7,376 nucleotides of DNA, from positions 1-7,376 of the forward strand of contig CAMNDA010000156.1 in the NCBI GenBank assembly GCA_946534745.1, written 5' to 3'. Both the position numbers and the translations under genes were made by a program. The DNA is from an uncultured Verrucomicrobiota bacterium. GTDB taxonomy: Bacteria; Verrucomicrobiota; Kiritimatiellia; RFP12; UBA3636. The notes beneath the pieces were generated by a model. That model was not told the origin of the DNA and did no database searches. It saw only the letters and a program-made list of their open reading frames with translations. Below are positions 1-6,228 of this stretch, piece by piece. Numbering within the stretch: position 1 is the stretch's first letter; the number at the start of each line of letters is the position of its first letter.

Positions 1-1
1 C

Positions 2-589
2 GCCGCCTCCGGCTCCGAGGTCGCCAACGCGAAGAGCTCCTTCACCGACGACGACTTCTTCAAGGCCGTGATGGTGCTGCGCCTCGCGGTGCCCTACACC
101 GGGCTCATCGTCACCGCGCGCGAGACGAAGGAGCTGCGCGACCGCTGCCTGCGCATCGGCTGCACGCAGATGGACGCCGGCACGCGCATCGACATCGGCG
201 GCTACTCCGCCGGGAATAGCGGCCAGAAGATCGACGAGCAGCAGTTCATGCTCGGCGACTCCCGCTCGCTCGAGCAGATGATCGTCGACCTCGCGAGGCA
301 GGGCGTCATCACGAGCTTCTGCACGGCGGGCTACCGCTGCGGCCGCACCGGCGGCTGCATCATGGACGCCCTGAAGACCGGCAAGGAGGGCACCTTCTGC
401 AAGATCAACGCGGTGCTCACCTTCCGCGAGTGGCTCGACGACTTCGCCTCGCCCGAGAGCATCGCCGTCTGCACGCCGCTCATCGAGCGGGAGCTCGCCG
501 CGATCGCGGAGCAGTATCCCGTCTTCTACCCGCAGGTGAAGAAGCGCTACGACCGCATCTGCGCCGGCGAGCGCGACCTCTATTTCTAA
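2..589 (+). CDS. hydG: [FeFe]-hydrogenase H-cluster maturase HydG, C-terminal part (5' end outside window)
   Basis: HydG is a radical-SAM enzyme that cleaves tyrosine to give the CO and cyanide ligands of the hydrogenase H-cluster, through an auxiliary Fe-S cluster in its C-terminal domain. About 195 codons are visible, open from the window edge; the full protein is usually about 470 residues, so the radical-SAM CxxxCxxC motif lies upstream. Family landmarks seen are AVLRLAVPYTG-like text (here VMVLRLAVPYTGLIV), TRIDIGGY, a QFMLGDSRSL stretch, and the C-terminal FCTA...GRTG segment followed by NAVLTFREWLDDFAS. The GTG at 68 is internal, because the frame is open and HydG-like upstream of it. 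Odd feature: the cysteine motif that binds the auxiliary cluster, normally CX2CX22C, has Gly at the second position (codon 329-331), with extra Cys at codons 338 and 356. A HydG-like paralogue or a lineage variant is possible. The family assignment is secure. Confidence 0.93.
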   Translation, partial: AASGSEVANAKSSFTDDDFFKAVMVLRLAVPYTGLIVTARETKELRDRCLRIGCTQMDAGTRIDIGGYSAGNSGQKIDEQQFMLGDSRSLEQMIVDLARQGVITSFCTAGYRCGRTGGCIMDALKTGKEGTFCKINAVLTFREWLDDFASPESIAVCTPLIERELAAIAEQYPVFYPQVKKRYDRICAGERDLYF

Positions 590-598
590 TCCGCAAGT

Positions 599-634
599 CC
601 TCGGCGGTCGCGGCCTCCGCCGCGTCCGCCGAGG
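599..634. terminator. Convergent-gene hairpin, candidate bidirectional terminator
   Basis: Positions 599-607 (CCTCGGCGG) pair perfectly with 626-634. After one T-T mismatch (608/625), 609-614 pair with 619-624 around the 4-base loop 615-618. This is a 15-bp, almost all-GC stem starting 10 bases after the hydG stop and about 40 bases past the res stop on the other strand. There is no T-tract on either side, so it is not a textbook intrinsic terminator. Its place between two converging genes suggests it blocks read-through or protects 3' ends. Confidence 0.6.
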
Positions 635-644
635 GCGTTGAATC

Positions 645-672
645 GCCGCGCTCCGCGCGGCAGGGATCCTGC
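645..672. repeat. Two small hairpins directly after the res stop
   Basis: A 7-bp stem (645-651 with 655-661, loop TCC) is followed by an overlapping alternative 5-bp stem (660-664 with 668-672, loop GAT). They lie immediately downstream of res on the - strand and next to the larger hairpin at 599-634. They may help terminate the mod-res transcript. The calls rest on base pairing alone, and short stems are common in DNA this rich in GC. Confidence 0.35.
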
Positions 673-674
673 GG

Positions 675-3332
675 CTAGCGTTCCGCGGCCATATTGCCGA
701 CGGCGGAAAAAGAACTCTCCTCCGGAGCGGCGCCGCCGGCGCGAAGGGCGGCCGTGCGGAACGTGGCGCTTCGCTCGTCGCGGTTGAAGAACGGAAGTCC
801 GACGAGGATCGTGTCCTTCCACTCCGACCACCGCGGCGCCGCGACGGCGTTTCGTTCGATGTGTTCGAGGAACGTCTCCTTCCACGCGTCCGTTTCGAGC
901 AGGTGCGTTCCCTTCGGCTCGACGAAAATCTGCCGCGTTTCCCAGCGGTCGCTTTTCTTCTTCCGCAGAAAGAGGACGAAGTCTGGTTCGAACCGTTCTC
1001 CGCCGTCGAAGGTGAAGAGAGGCATCTGCCGCTCGTTGCGGACGAGCCGGATGTCGTCGTAGAGAGGTTCGTAAGAAGGCAGGATCCGCTCCGCGAAGTA
1101 TTTGACGAATGCCTTCTCCTCGGTCGTTCCGAAGTTGTCGTCGTAGGCGTACCAGTCCTTGTCGGAGAGGTCGTAGCGGAGCGCCGGCGGCAGCGACGGG
1201 TCGTTCTGCGACGTCCCTTCGCCCTCATCCTTGACCTCGGCCAGGAGCCGCGTCTTGTCGGTGAACACTTCGCGGACCGGCCGGTCCGTGAATTCGCGCG
1301 AACCCTCCCACGTTTCGCGCAGCTTCGCCGCGTAGTCCGCCACGGGCGCGAGCGCCGCGCGGCATGCCTCAAGCGTTTCCTCCGCGCCGCGTTCCTCCCG
1401 CCCGCTCTCGACGCGGGCGCGGATCGATCCGCACCAGTCCGGCCCCGACAGGAACTCCCGCATCGACCGCAACGCCGGCCATCGTTCCTTGAGCCGGTCG
1501 AACCGCAGCGCCGGAAACTCCCTCGCCGCCTTGTGCAGGATCGACCACGACCCTTCCGCCGCCGCGCCGGCGAGCGTGAATTCGTGCATCCACGTCCGGC
1601 CGGCCGCCACGACCGTCGTGCCGCCGCCAAGCATCGCGCCCACGGCCGCGCGCCGCGGCTCGAACCGGATGTCCGCCTCGCCGCATCGCAGCGACGGCGG
1701 CAGCCCCTCCGGGTCGTCCGGCGCCTTCGGGACGCGCCGGTTCGCGAACACCACGCCGAACTTGTAGAAGTCGCTCGCCCGGAAGGAGTCCTTGAGCCGG
1801 TATTTCACCTCGATCCGCCGTTCCGGGACGATGCCGCTCTCGCGTAGCGCCGTCTGCAGCTCCGTGAAATACCGCGGGTTGAACTGGCAGTGGTAGAGGA
1901 GCGTCTCGCAGACGCGCAGCGGGTTCGCGGTGTCGCCGTCGAACTTCCGCCGCCCGCGCTCCTGCCCCTCCGCGGTCGCGAACGGCCAGTAGCGCGCGCC
2001 TCGGCCGACGAGCTGTGCCTCGGCCGTCGTGTCCTTGCCGACCTTACCCTTGCCCGCGTCACGCGTTTCGTAGAGACGCACGATGTCGAAGAGGTTCAGC
2101 ACGTCCCACCCCTCGTCGAGCTTCTTCACCTCGAAGACGGCGCGATAGGGGTTGTCCGGGCTTTCGAGCGTGTTGAGCAGAAGCTGCCGCTCTTCCGCCT
2201 CCCGGTCGTCGTTCGCGCTGATGCAACGCTCCGGCCCGAACGCGACGCGCAGCTCTCCCGCGAGGTCGTCCGGAGAAAGCCCCTTCGCGGCGAAGTAGTC
2301 CGCCATCGCGCCCACGCCGTCGATCTCCCGCCGCGCGAGCAGCGGCGCGAGATCGGCGCCGGAGAGGCGCGACACGAGCGTCCCGAACGATTCGAAAAAC
2401 GCCTTGCTTTCGGCGATCGTCTTGCTCTTGAAGAGGACGACCGGCTTCACGTCCAGCCGATGGTCCGCGAAGAGCTTGAGCCTCCACTGGCTGAAGAGCA
2501 GCGCCAGCAGCGACCGCTCCTCGCGCGCCAGGTCCGCTCGGACCGCCGAGACCTCCTTGCTCCACCGCTCCTCGCGGAACTTCGCGAGCGGGTAGTCGAA
2601 GACGATCTTGTCCTCGTATTTGGCGCGGATCGCCGGATCCTTCAGGTTGCACGTCGCCGTGAACTCCAGCAGCACGTTGTCCGGCCGCGCCCCGTGGATG
2701 CGCCGCACCGTCTGCTCCCAGCTTACCGTCCCCTCGTCCGCCTTGCCGCCGCGCTTCGTTTCCGCCGACAGATGGTGCGCCTCGTCCGAGAGCAGCACGA
2801 CCGGCGTCTCCGCGAAGTCCTCGAACGTCGGCGCGCCCTCCTTGTGGAACCACATGTCGTGGTGCAGCCCCTGCACCGTCTTGAAGCACAGGTTCACCGC
2901 GTCCGGGTCCGCGCCCTGGAAATTCTCCACGCGCCGGACGCGGACCGTCTCCCCGCCCATCCGGATCGCCGGCGCGAACAGGTACTTGGAGCTTCCCGGA
3001 TCGAGGAAGTTCGCCTCCGTCTTCTTCACGATGTTGTCGAGGTTCACGAAGAAGAGGAAGTTGCGGTGGCCCTTCCGGTAGAGGTAGAGCACCAGCGCCG
3101 CCATCACCAGCGTCTTGCCGCTCCCCGTCGCCATATGGAAGAGCGCCTGCGCCGGCTTCCGCCGGAGCCGTTCGTTCTCGAAATACGTGGCGAAGTTCCG
3201 CAGCGCCGCGACCTGGTAGTCGCGCAGCGGACGCGACGCGCACAGGTTCTCCGCCACCTCGCGCGGCAGTTCGCGCCATGCGTCCGGCGCGAGGTCCTTC
3301 AGCGTTTCGATCTGCTCGAAGAGGAACGCCAT
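675..3332 (-). CDS. res: Type III restriction enzyme Res subunit (SF2 helicase-nuclease)
   Basis: This is the ATP-dependent translocation and cleavage subunit of a type III restriction system, which works in a complex with Mod. Of 885 residues, the N-terminal two-thirds is a superfamily 2 helicase. It has Walker A ATGSGKT (68-74), the DEAH box (183-186), motif III FTAT (224-227), a motif V-like LDEGWDVLN segment (405-413) and motif VI QLVGRGAR (440-447). The C-terminal PD-(D/E)XK nuclease is visible as FEPDFVLF (D784) and FVEPKG (E805, K807); the Glu pair near 738-739 could be the helical acidic residue. All motors and catalytic residues look intact and the length is normal, so it should be active. 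The ATG at 3332 is supported by GGGGAG six bases upstream, inside the last codons of mod. The start lies 3 bases after the mod stop, so the two are probably translationally coupled. GC is uniformly high, unlike the core of mod. Confidence 0.95.
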   Translation of the reverse strand: MAFLFEQIETLKDLAPDAWRELPREVAENLCASRPLRDYQVAALRNFATYFENERLRRKPAQALFHMATGSGKTLVMAALVLYLYRKGHRNFLFFVNLDNIVKKTEANFLDPGSSKYLFAPAIRMGGETVRVRRVENFQGADPDAVNLCFKTVQGLHHDMWFHKEGAPTFEDFAETPVVLLSDEAHHLSAETKRGGKADEGTVSWEQTVRRIHGARPDNVLLEFTATCNLKDPAIRAKYEDKIVFDYPLAKFREERWSKEVSAVRADLAREERSLLALLFSQWRLKLFADHRLDVKPVVLFKSKTIAESKAFFESFGTLVSRLSGADLAPLLARREIDGVGAMADYFAAKGLSPDDLAGELRVAFGPERCISANDDREAEERQLLLNTLESPDNPYRAVFEVKKLDEGWDVLNLFDIVRLYETRDAGKGKVGKDTTAEAQLVGRGARYWPFATAEGQERGRRKFDGDTANPLRVCETLLYHCQFNPRYFTELQTALRESGIVPERRIEVKYRLKDSFRASDFYKFGVVFANRRVPKAPDDPEGLPPSLRCGEADIRFEPRRAAVGAMLGGGTTVVAAGRTWMHEFTLAGAAAEGSWSILHKAAREFPALRFDRLKERWPALRSMREFLSGPDWCGSIRARVESGREERGAEETLEACRAALAPVADYAAKLRETWEGSREFTDRPVREVFTDKTRLLAEVKDEGEGTSQNDPSLPPALRYDLSDKDWYAYDDNFGTTEEKAFVKYFAERILPSYEPLYDDIRLVRNERQMPLFTFDGGERFEPDFVLFLRKKKSDRWETRQIFVEPKGTHLLETDAWKETFLEHIERNAVAAPRWSEWKDTILVGLPFFNRDERSATFRTAALRAGGAAPEESSFSAVGNMAAER

Positions 3333-3335
3333 GGC

Positions 3336-5090
3336 CTACTCCCCGTAGAACGACCGCGTGAACGCCTTGTCAGCGTCCGAAAGACCCGACTCCGCGTCGT
3401 CGGCGTCCGACCGGTTCACGTAGAGCATGTTCGCGTCCAGCAGGTCGAAGAGAACCTTCCGCTTCTCCTCCGTCGGTAGCGCCGCGAACTCCGGGCCGTA
3501 ATCCTTCACCTCCGCCGTCCACACCCGGTGGCTCGCGTAGCCCGTGTCGAGAATCTTCCACAGCAGCGCCGTCAGCGCCGCGTCATCCGCCGCCTTCGCG
3601 ATTTCCTCCACGAATACGGCGTTGCATTTGGCGAGTTCGCACGAGACGAACGAACCGCCGCCCGTCCAACCTGCAATTTTGGAGACGCCCGCGGCGTCTC
3701 CGGCGATTGTTTTCTTCAAGCGGTTCTCAATGATCTCGATTTGATCGTCCATTTGCTCGCACAGAATGAACCGACGTCCGGTTTTTAGCGCGGTCGCTCC
3801 CGTCGTTCCCGTCCCGGCGTGGAAATCGACGACAAGATCTCCCGGATCAGTGGTCATGTCGAGAATCCGTTTGAGCAAAGATTCCGGCTTCTGACCGCCC
3901 TTGAACGCTTTGATGACCTCGACATCGGCTTTGCTCCCCTCTTTGTAAGCCCGAGGGTCTGCGTAAACCTGCTGGATGTCGGTCCATACGGTGGAAAGAG
4001 GAATGCCCTTGCTTTCGTCCAGATACTGACGCACCCAAATTGTTTCTCCATTTTCATCTCGTCCGCGTTGCCGACGTTGGTAACGACGGCCGTTTTCGTC
4101 CGTGAATTTGAACCAATCGTCAATGTATTTCTGGCTGTAGGGAATGTAGACGCGATTTTGTTTTCGGGCATTGTAGTCCTTCGCATAGTGGAGCAGATAG
4201 TCGTGCACGTTCACGGGTTTCGGTGTGGCGGCGCGCCCGCCGGATGGCGATCCATAGGCCCAGATGATTTCTTCTACGAAGTTCTCTTTGCGGAACACTT
4301 CATCGCAAAGGACTTTCAAATAGTGTGATTGATTGATGTCGATGTGAATGAAGATGTTGCCGTCTTGCGAAAGAAGCTGCTTCGCCAGTTCAAGACGGTT
4401 TCGCATGAAAACGAGCCAAGTCGAACGCGAGAAACTGTCGTTGTAGTTGAACGAATCGTTTCCGGTGTTGAACGGCGGGTCGATGTAGATCAGCTTGACC
4501 TTGCCTTCGTAGCGCGGGAGGAGGGATGCGAGGGCGAGGAGGTTGTTGCCCTTGAGGACGAGGTTGTCCGCGGCGGGGTCGAAGGACGTGGCGGGGTGCG
4601 CGCCGTCCTTGTCGTGGCGGACGGCATTGGAGAGCGCCTTCGGATCGAGCAGGCGGTCGACCTCGTCCGGCGCGAGCGTGCGGTTGTAGAAGACCTCGCT
4701 GCGCTTCTGGTCCTCCTTCGTCTGCCCGCCTTCGAGCACACAGTCCTTGTAGGGAAACGAAAGGACGACGTCGCCAGACGACGCGAGGAACTCGCCGCGC
4801 GCGTCCGTGAGGCCGATCCGGTTCTTGAAGCGGGTGAAGGAATCCGGCAGGAACGCGCGGTTCTCCACGACCCAGCCGAACGCGGTCTTGTCGAAGACGG
4901 CGGTTCCGTCCACGTCCGCGAAGAAGCGCTTCTTAGCCTCCGCATCCGACAGCAGCAATCGAAGGAGTCCCGGATCGAGCGTCGCCGCCGCCTCGGCGAC
5001 CTTGTTGCGCAGGAGCCGCCCGTCCTCGGCGACATACGCCTTGTTCGTCTTGAGAAGCGCTTCGAGGTGTTCGAAGAAGTTCGGTTGCAT
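3336..5090 (-). CDS. mod: Type III modification methyltransferase Mod (beta-class adenine-N6)
   Basis: Mod recognises an asymmetric DNA site and transfers methyl from S-adenosylmethionine to adenine N6, and it gives Res its specificity. Counting from the chosen start (584 residues), catalytic motif IV is DPPF (204-207) and the SAM-binding motif I is FHAGTGTTG (423-431). The order IV before I, with a long target-recognition region between (about 275-410), is the beta class used by type III Mods. The C-terminal GWTGGGSFVSCEL (475-486) is also typical. An upstream GTG at 5174 would add 28 residues (a Pro- and Gly-rich leader). I chose the ATG at 5090 because MQPNFFEHLEALL matches how Mod proteins usually begin; its ribosome site (GGCGGGA) is weak. 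Residues ~200-490 are encoded by DNA of much lower GC than both ends, a sign of recombination. I found no simple-sequence repeat tract of the kind that phase-varies mod genes. Confidence 0.94.
   Translation of the reverse strand: MQPNFFEHLEALLKTNKAYVAEDGRLLRNKVAEAAATLDPGLLRLLLSDAEAKKRFFADVDGTAVFDKTAFGWVVENRAFLPDSFTRFKNRIGLTDARGEFLASSGDVVLSFPYKDCVLEGGQTKEDQKRSEVFYNRTLAPDEVDRLLDPKALSNAVRHDKDGAHPATSFDPAADNLVLKGNNLLALASLLPRYEGKVKLIYIDPPFNTGNDSFNYNDSFSRSTWLVFMRNRLELAKQLLSQDGNIFIHIDINQSHYLKVLCDEVFRKENFVEEIIWAYGSPSGGRAATPKPVNVHDYLLHYAKDYNARKQNRVYIPYSQKYIDDWFKFTDENGRRYQRRQRGRDENGETIWVRQYLDESKGIPLSTVWTDIQQVYADPRAYKEGSKADVEVIKAFKGGQKPESLLKRILDMTTDPGDLVVDFHAGTGTTGATALKTGRRFILCEQMDDQIEIIENRLKKTIAGDAAGVSKIAGWTGGGSFVSCELAKCNAVFVEEIAKAADDAALTALLWKILDTGYASHRVWTAEVKDYGPEFAALPTEEKRKVLFDLLDANMLYVNRSDADDAESGLSDADKAFTRSFYGE
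3339..3344 (-). promoter_or_regulatory. Shine-Dalgarno site for res inside the end of mod
   Basis: On the - strand the sequence reads GGGGAG, then TAGGCC, then ATG. The purine box is the last two sense codons of mod (Gly-Glu) and TAG is its stop, so ribosomes finishing mod are placed at the res start. This fixes the res start and supports coupled Mod:Res production. Confidence 0.75.
3600..4500 (-). other. Low-GC mosaic segment inside mod
   Basis: Hand counts of 60-base blocks give 45% GC at 4081, 47% at 4141, 43% at 4321 and 50% at 4441. Blocks just outside give 65% (4501), 75% (4561) and 67% (3361). The segment covers the DPPF motif, the target-recognition domain, the SAM motif and the GGGSF region. 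The change occurs within an intact reading frame, so it looks like exchange of a functional module between mod alleles rather than insertion of a separate element. Borders are approximate, and the left border (3600-3850, 50-60%) is gradual. Confidence 0.6.
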
Positions 5091-5164
5091 GGTTCCCGCC
5101 GGGGCTTGTGGCGGGGTGCGGCCCGAAAGAAGGGGGCGTGTATCTCCGCCGTGTTCTCCCTGGA

Positions 5165-5175
5165 GGCCTACCACA
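5165..5175 (-). promoter_or_regulatory. Possible -10 region for mod-res
   Basis: The - strand reads TGTGGTAGGCC, close to the TGTGGTAGACT at the two better promoters near 6143 and 6251. It lies about 75 bases upstream of the mod ATG at 5090. The hexamer would be TAGGCC, which lacks the usual final T, and I see no TTGCC-like -35 at 16-18 bases. The call therefore rests on similarity to the other sites. If real, it also rules out the GTG at 5174 as a start. Confidence 0.25.
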
Positions 5176-5229
5176 GCCTTGAAGGAAACATGGTCGGGGA
5201 AAACACGCCCTGCGCGGGCGCGTTTCTCC

Positions 5230-5332
5230 GAACACGTCGTCCTTCATGAAAAGTGGTAGTTCCCAGGGAACGATCGTGTTCGCGAAACGCGAACGGTTAA
5301 ATTGTTCTGCCCGAACGCTTTCGCGCTCGAAC
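5230..5332. promoter_or_regulatory. GAAC/GTTC half-site cluster, candidate operator array upstream of mod
   Basis: Within 103 bases there are five GAAC (starting 5230, 5268, 5291, 5313, 5329) and three GTTC (5259, 5278, 5304). By chance I would expect about one. They include two perfect dyads: GTTCCC-A-GGGAAC (5259-5271) and GTTCGCG-AAA-CGCGAAC (5278-5294). Their centres are 21 bases apart, about two helical turns. The array lies 140-240 bases upstream of mod and after the terminator of the preceding operon, so it could bind a repressor controlling mod-res. No regulator gene is encoded next to it. Confidence 0.4.
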
Positions 5333-5395
5333 GGCGGCAAGTCTAGCAGACCTCGCCTCGGAAGTCACGCGAAAAGAGCGGAGCAAAGAACCGAC

Positions 5396-5427
5396 GGACC
5401 CCGCCACGCGGCCGCGTGGCGGGGTCC
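5396..5427 (-). terminator. Perfect 32-bp palindrome, probable terminator of the DUF4160/DUF2442 operon
   Basis: Positions 5396-5411 are the exact reverse complement of 5412-5427. With a bulge at 5395, 5392-5394 can also pair with 5428-5430. On the - strand the hairpin comes 42 bases after the DUF2442 stop and is followed by a moderately T-rich stretch (GTCGGTTCTTTG), which fits a terminator for that operon. A run of Ts is not clear-cut. On the + strand nothing is transcribed into it that I can see. Confidence 0.65.
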
Positions 5428-5469
5428 TCGTGAATCGGTGACAATGTAGCTTCGTGGGGTGAAGAGTGG

Positions 5470-5844
5470 TTACGGCGACGGAGGCGGGGCGGACTCCTCG
5501 GGCTTGTCGTAGGCCGCGCCGCTTTCGGCGACGGAAAGAGGCGGGACGGAGACGTCGGGATAGGCGATCGGCTGGCCGTGGTCGAAGAGCCACTCGGGGG
5601 CGACATCCAGTTCGCCGTCCAGCCACGTCAGGACGCCGTGGTCGAGCGCAAAGCTTCGGAGGGTTTCCGGATTGCCGAGCGGCGCGAGGGCGGGAACGGA
5701 AAAAAGAGGCGACACGTCGACGTCGCGGACGTCGCCGTTGTTGAATCCAACACGCAGACGCGAGTCCCCGACCGCTCGGCAGAAGACGACTTTGAGGACC
5801 GGTGCCATGTCGTCGGGATAGCAGATTCCATTCTTGACGATCAT
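5470..5844 (-). CDS. DUF2442 domain protein
   Basis: This is a small soluble protein of 124 residues with no assigned function. The family is recognised from the pattern of a short N-terminal strand pair (LKVVFCRAVGDSRLRVGF, 17-34), NGDVRDVDVSPLF (36-48) and LTWLDGELDVAPEWLFDHG (72-90). The sequence MIVKNGICYPDDMAPVLKV matches how one branch of the family begins, so I chose ATG 5844 rather than the Met at residue 13. The start is preceded by GAGGGAGCAGA, a good ribosome site lying in the 11-base gap after DUF4160, so the two genes form one transcript. Residues ~95-124 are an extra Ser/Pro-rich tail ending APPPSP, probably disordered; the domain itself usually ends near residue 90. DUF2442 genes are commonly found next to DUF4160 genes. 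Some annotators treat such pairs as putative toxin-antitoxin-like modules, which is not shown here. Confidence 0.82.
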   Translation of the reverse strand: MIVKNGICYPDDMAPVLKVVFCRAVGDSRLRVGFNNGDVRDVDVSPLFSVPALAPLGNPETLRSFALDHGVLTWLDGELDVAPEWLFDHGQPIAYPDVSVPPLSVAESGAAYDKPEESAPPPSP

Positions 5845-5855
5845 TCTGCTCCCTC

Positions 5856-6122
5856 CTACGACAGCGGGGCGATTTTCCCGGGCGGTTCGTTGCGAACCGC
5901 CTTGTTCCAGGCCGCGTAGAGTTCCTCCTCGTGGATGGCGAGCCACGCGGAAAGGATGCGCATCTGCTTGACTGGCAGCGATCCGGCCAGCAGTTCCCCG
6001 TCGATGCCGACCGAAGCCTCGTGTTCCGCGAAGAAGACGTGGACGTGGGGCTTGTTGTGCTGCCGGTCGTCGGCATACAACATCTTGATGACGATGTTGA
6101 AGAAGCGAGAAAGCTCGGGCAT
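5856..6122 (-). CDS. DUF4160 domain protein
   Basis: This is an 88-residue protein of unknown function. It begins MPELSRFFNIVIKM, close to the usual DUF4160 opening (MPxISRFxGIVIxM). It then carries the conserved HxxPHVHV stretch (H22, H26, H28) and EASVGIDGELLAGSLP (36-50). W60 and the helix HEEELYAAWNKA (64-75) follow, and it ends KIAPL. No signal peptide or membrane segment is visible. A longer frame reaches a GTG at 6152, but that region contains the promoter -10 box, so the ATG at 6122 is the right start. The predicted leader is only about 14 bases and has no purine-rich ribosome site, so translation may start nearly leaderless. The gene is first in a two-gene operon with DUF2442, 11 bases downstream. 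The conserved histidines could bind metal or be catalytic; that is speculation. Confidence 0.85.
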   Translation of the reverse strand: MPELSRFFNIVIKMLYADDRQHNKPHVHVFFAEHEASVGIDGELLAGSLPVKQMRILSAWLAIHEEELYAAWNKAVRNEPPGKIAPLS

Positions 6123-6142
6123 GGCGGATGCGTATGTGGCGA

Positions 6143-6171
6143 AGTCTACCACACGGCCGCGCGCGGGGCAA
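6143..6171 (-). promoter_or_regulatory. Sigma-70-type promoter for the DUF4160/DUF2442 operon
   Basis: The - strand has TTGCCC (6171-6166), a 17-base spacer ending TGTGG, and TAGACT (6148-6143). Transcription would start near 6136. It shares TTGCC and TGTGGTAGACT with the tyrS promoter facing the other way, which is the main support. Confidence 0.65.
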
Positions 6172-6184
6172 GCGGACGCGAAAA

Positions 6185-6206
6185 CCGGACCGCGGCCCGC
6201 GGCCGG
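6185..6206. repeat. GC-rich hairpin between divergent promoters
   Basis: CCGG (6185-6188) and CCGCG (6190-6194) pair with CGCGG (6198-6202) and CCGG (6203-6206), with a bulged A at 6189 and a 3-base loop. It lies between the two divergent -35 boxes. It could be an operator or merely a GC-rich coincidence; nothing else identifies it. Confidence 0.3.
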
Positions 6207-6228
6207 ACGGGCGGGGGTGCAAGACGGT

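Noticed and set aside
861..3479. Long open frames on the + strand opposite res (for example 861-1847 and 1890-3479).
   Set aside because: They are antisense to a gene with intact helicase and nuclease motifs. Their translations are Arg/Val/Leu/Glu-rich repetitive text typical of shadow frames in high-GC DNA, with no recognisable domain.
3336..5090. Phase-variable simple-sequence repeats in mod.
   Set aside because: I looked for tandem tetra- or pentanucleotide tracts of the kind used by phasevarions and saw none; the frame is uninterrupted.
5091..5174. Upstream GTG start (5174) for Mod adding 28 residues.
   Set aside because: The added leader is Gly/Pro-rich and unlike Mod N-termini, it overlaps a possible promoter element, and the ATG at 5090 gives the family-typical start.
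5197..5220. A 5-bp hairpin (5206-5210 with 5216-5220) followed on the - strand by TGTTTTCC, resembling a terminator or attenuator upstream of mod.
   Set aside because: The stem is short, its position upstream of the likely mod promoter gives it no obvious transcript to end, and such stems are frequent in this GC-rich DNA.
4329..5249. A 306-codon + strand open frame opposite mod and its upstream region.
   Set aside because: It is complementary to the well-supported Mod frame, has shadow-frame composition (Val/Glu/Arg-rich), and has no promoter or domain that I recognise.
6123..6152. GTG start at 6152 for the DUF4160 protein.
   Set aside because: The start region contains the -10 box of the operon's own promoter, and the ATG at 6122 gives the standard family N-terminus.
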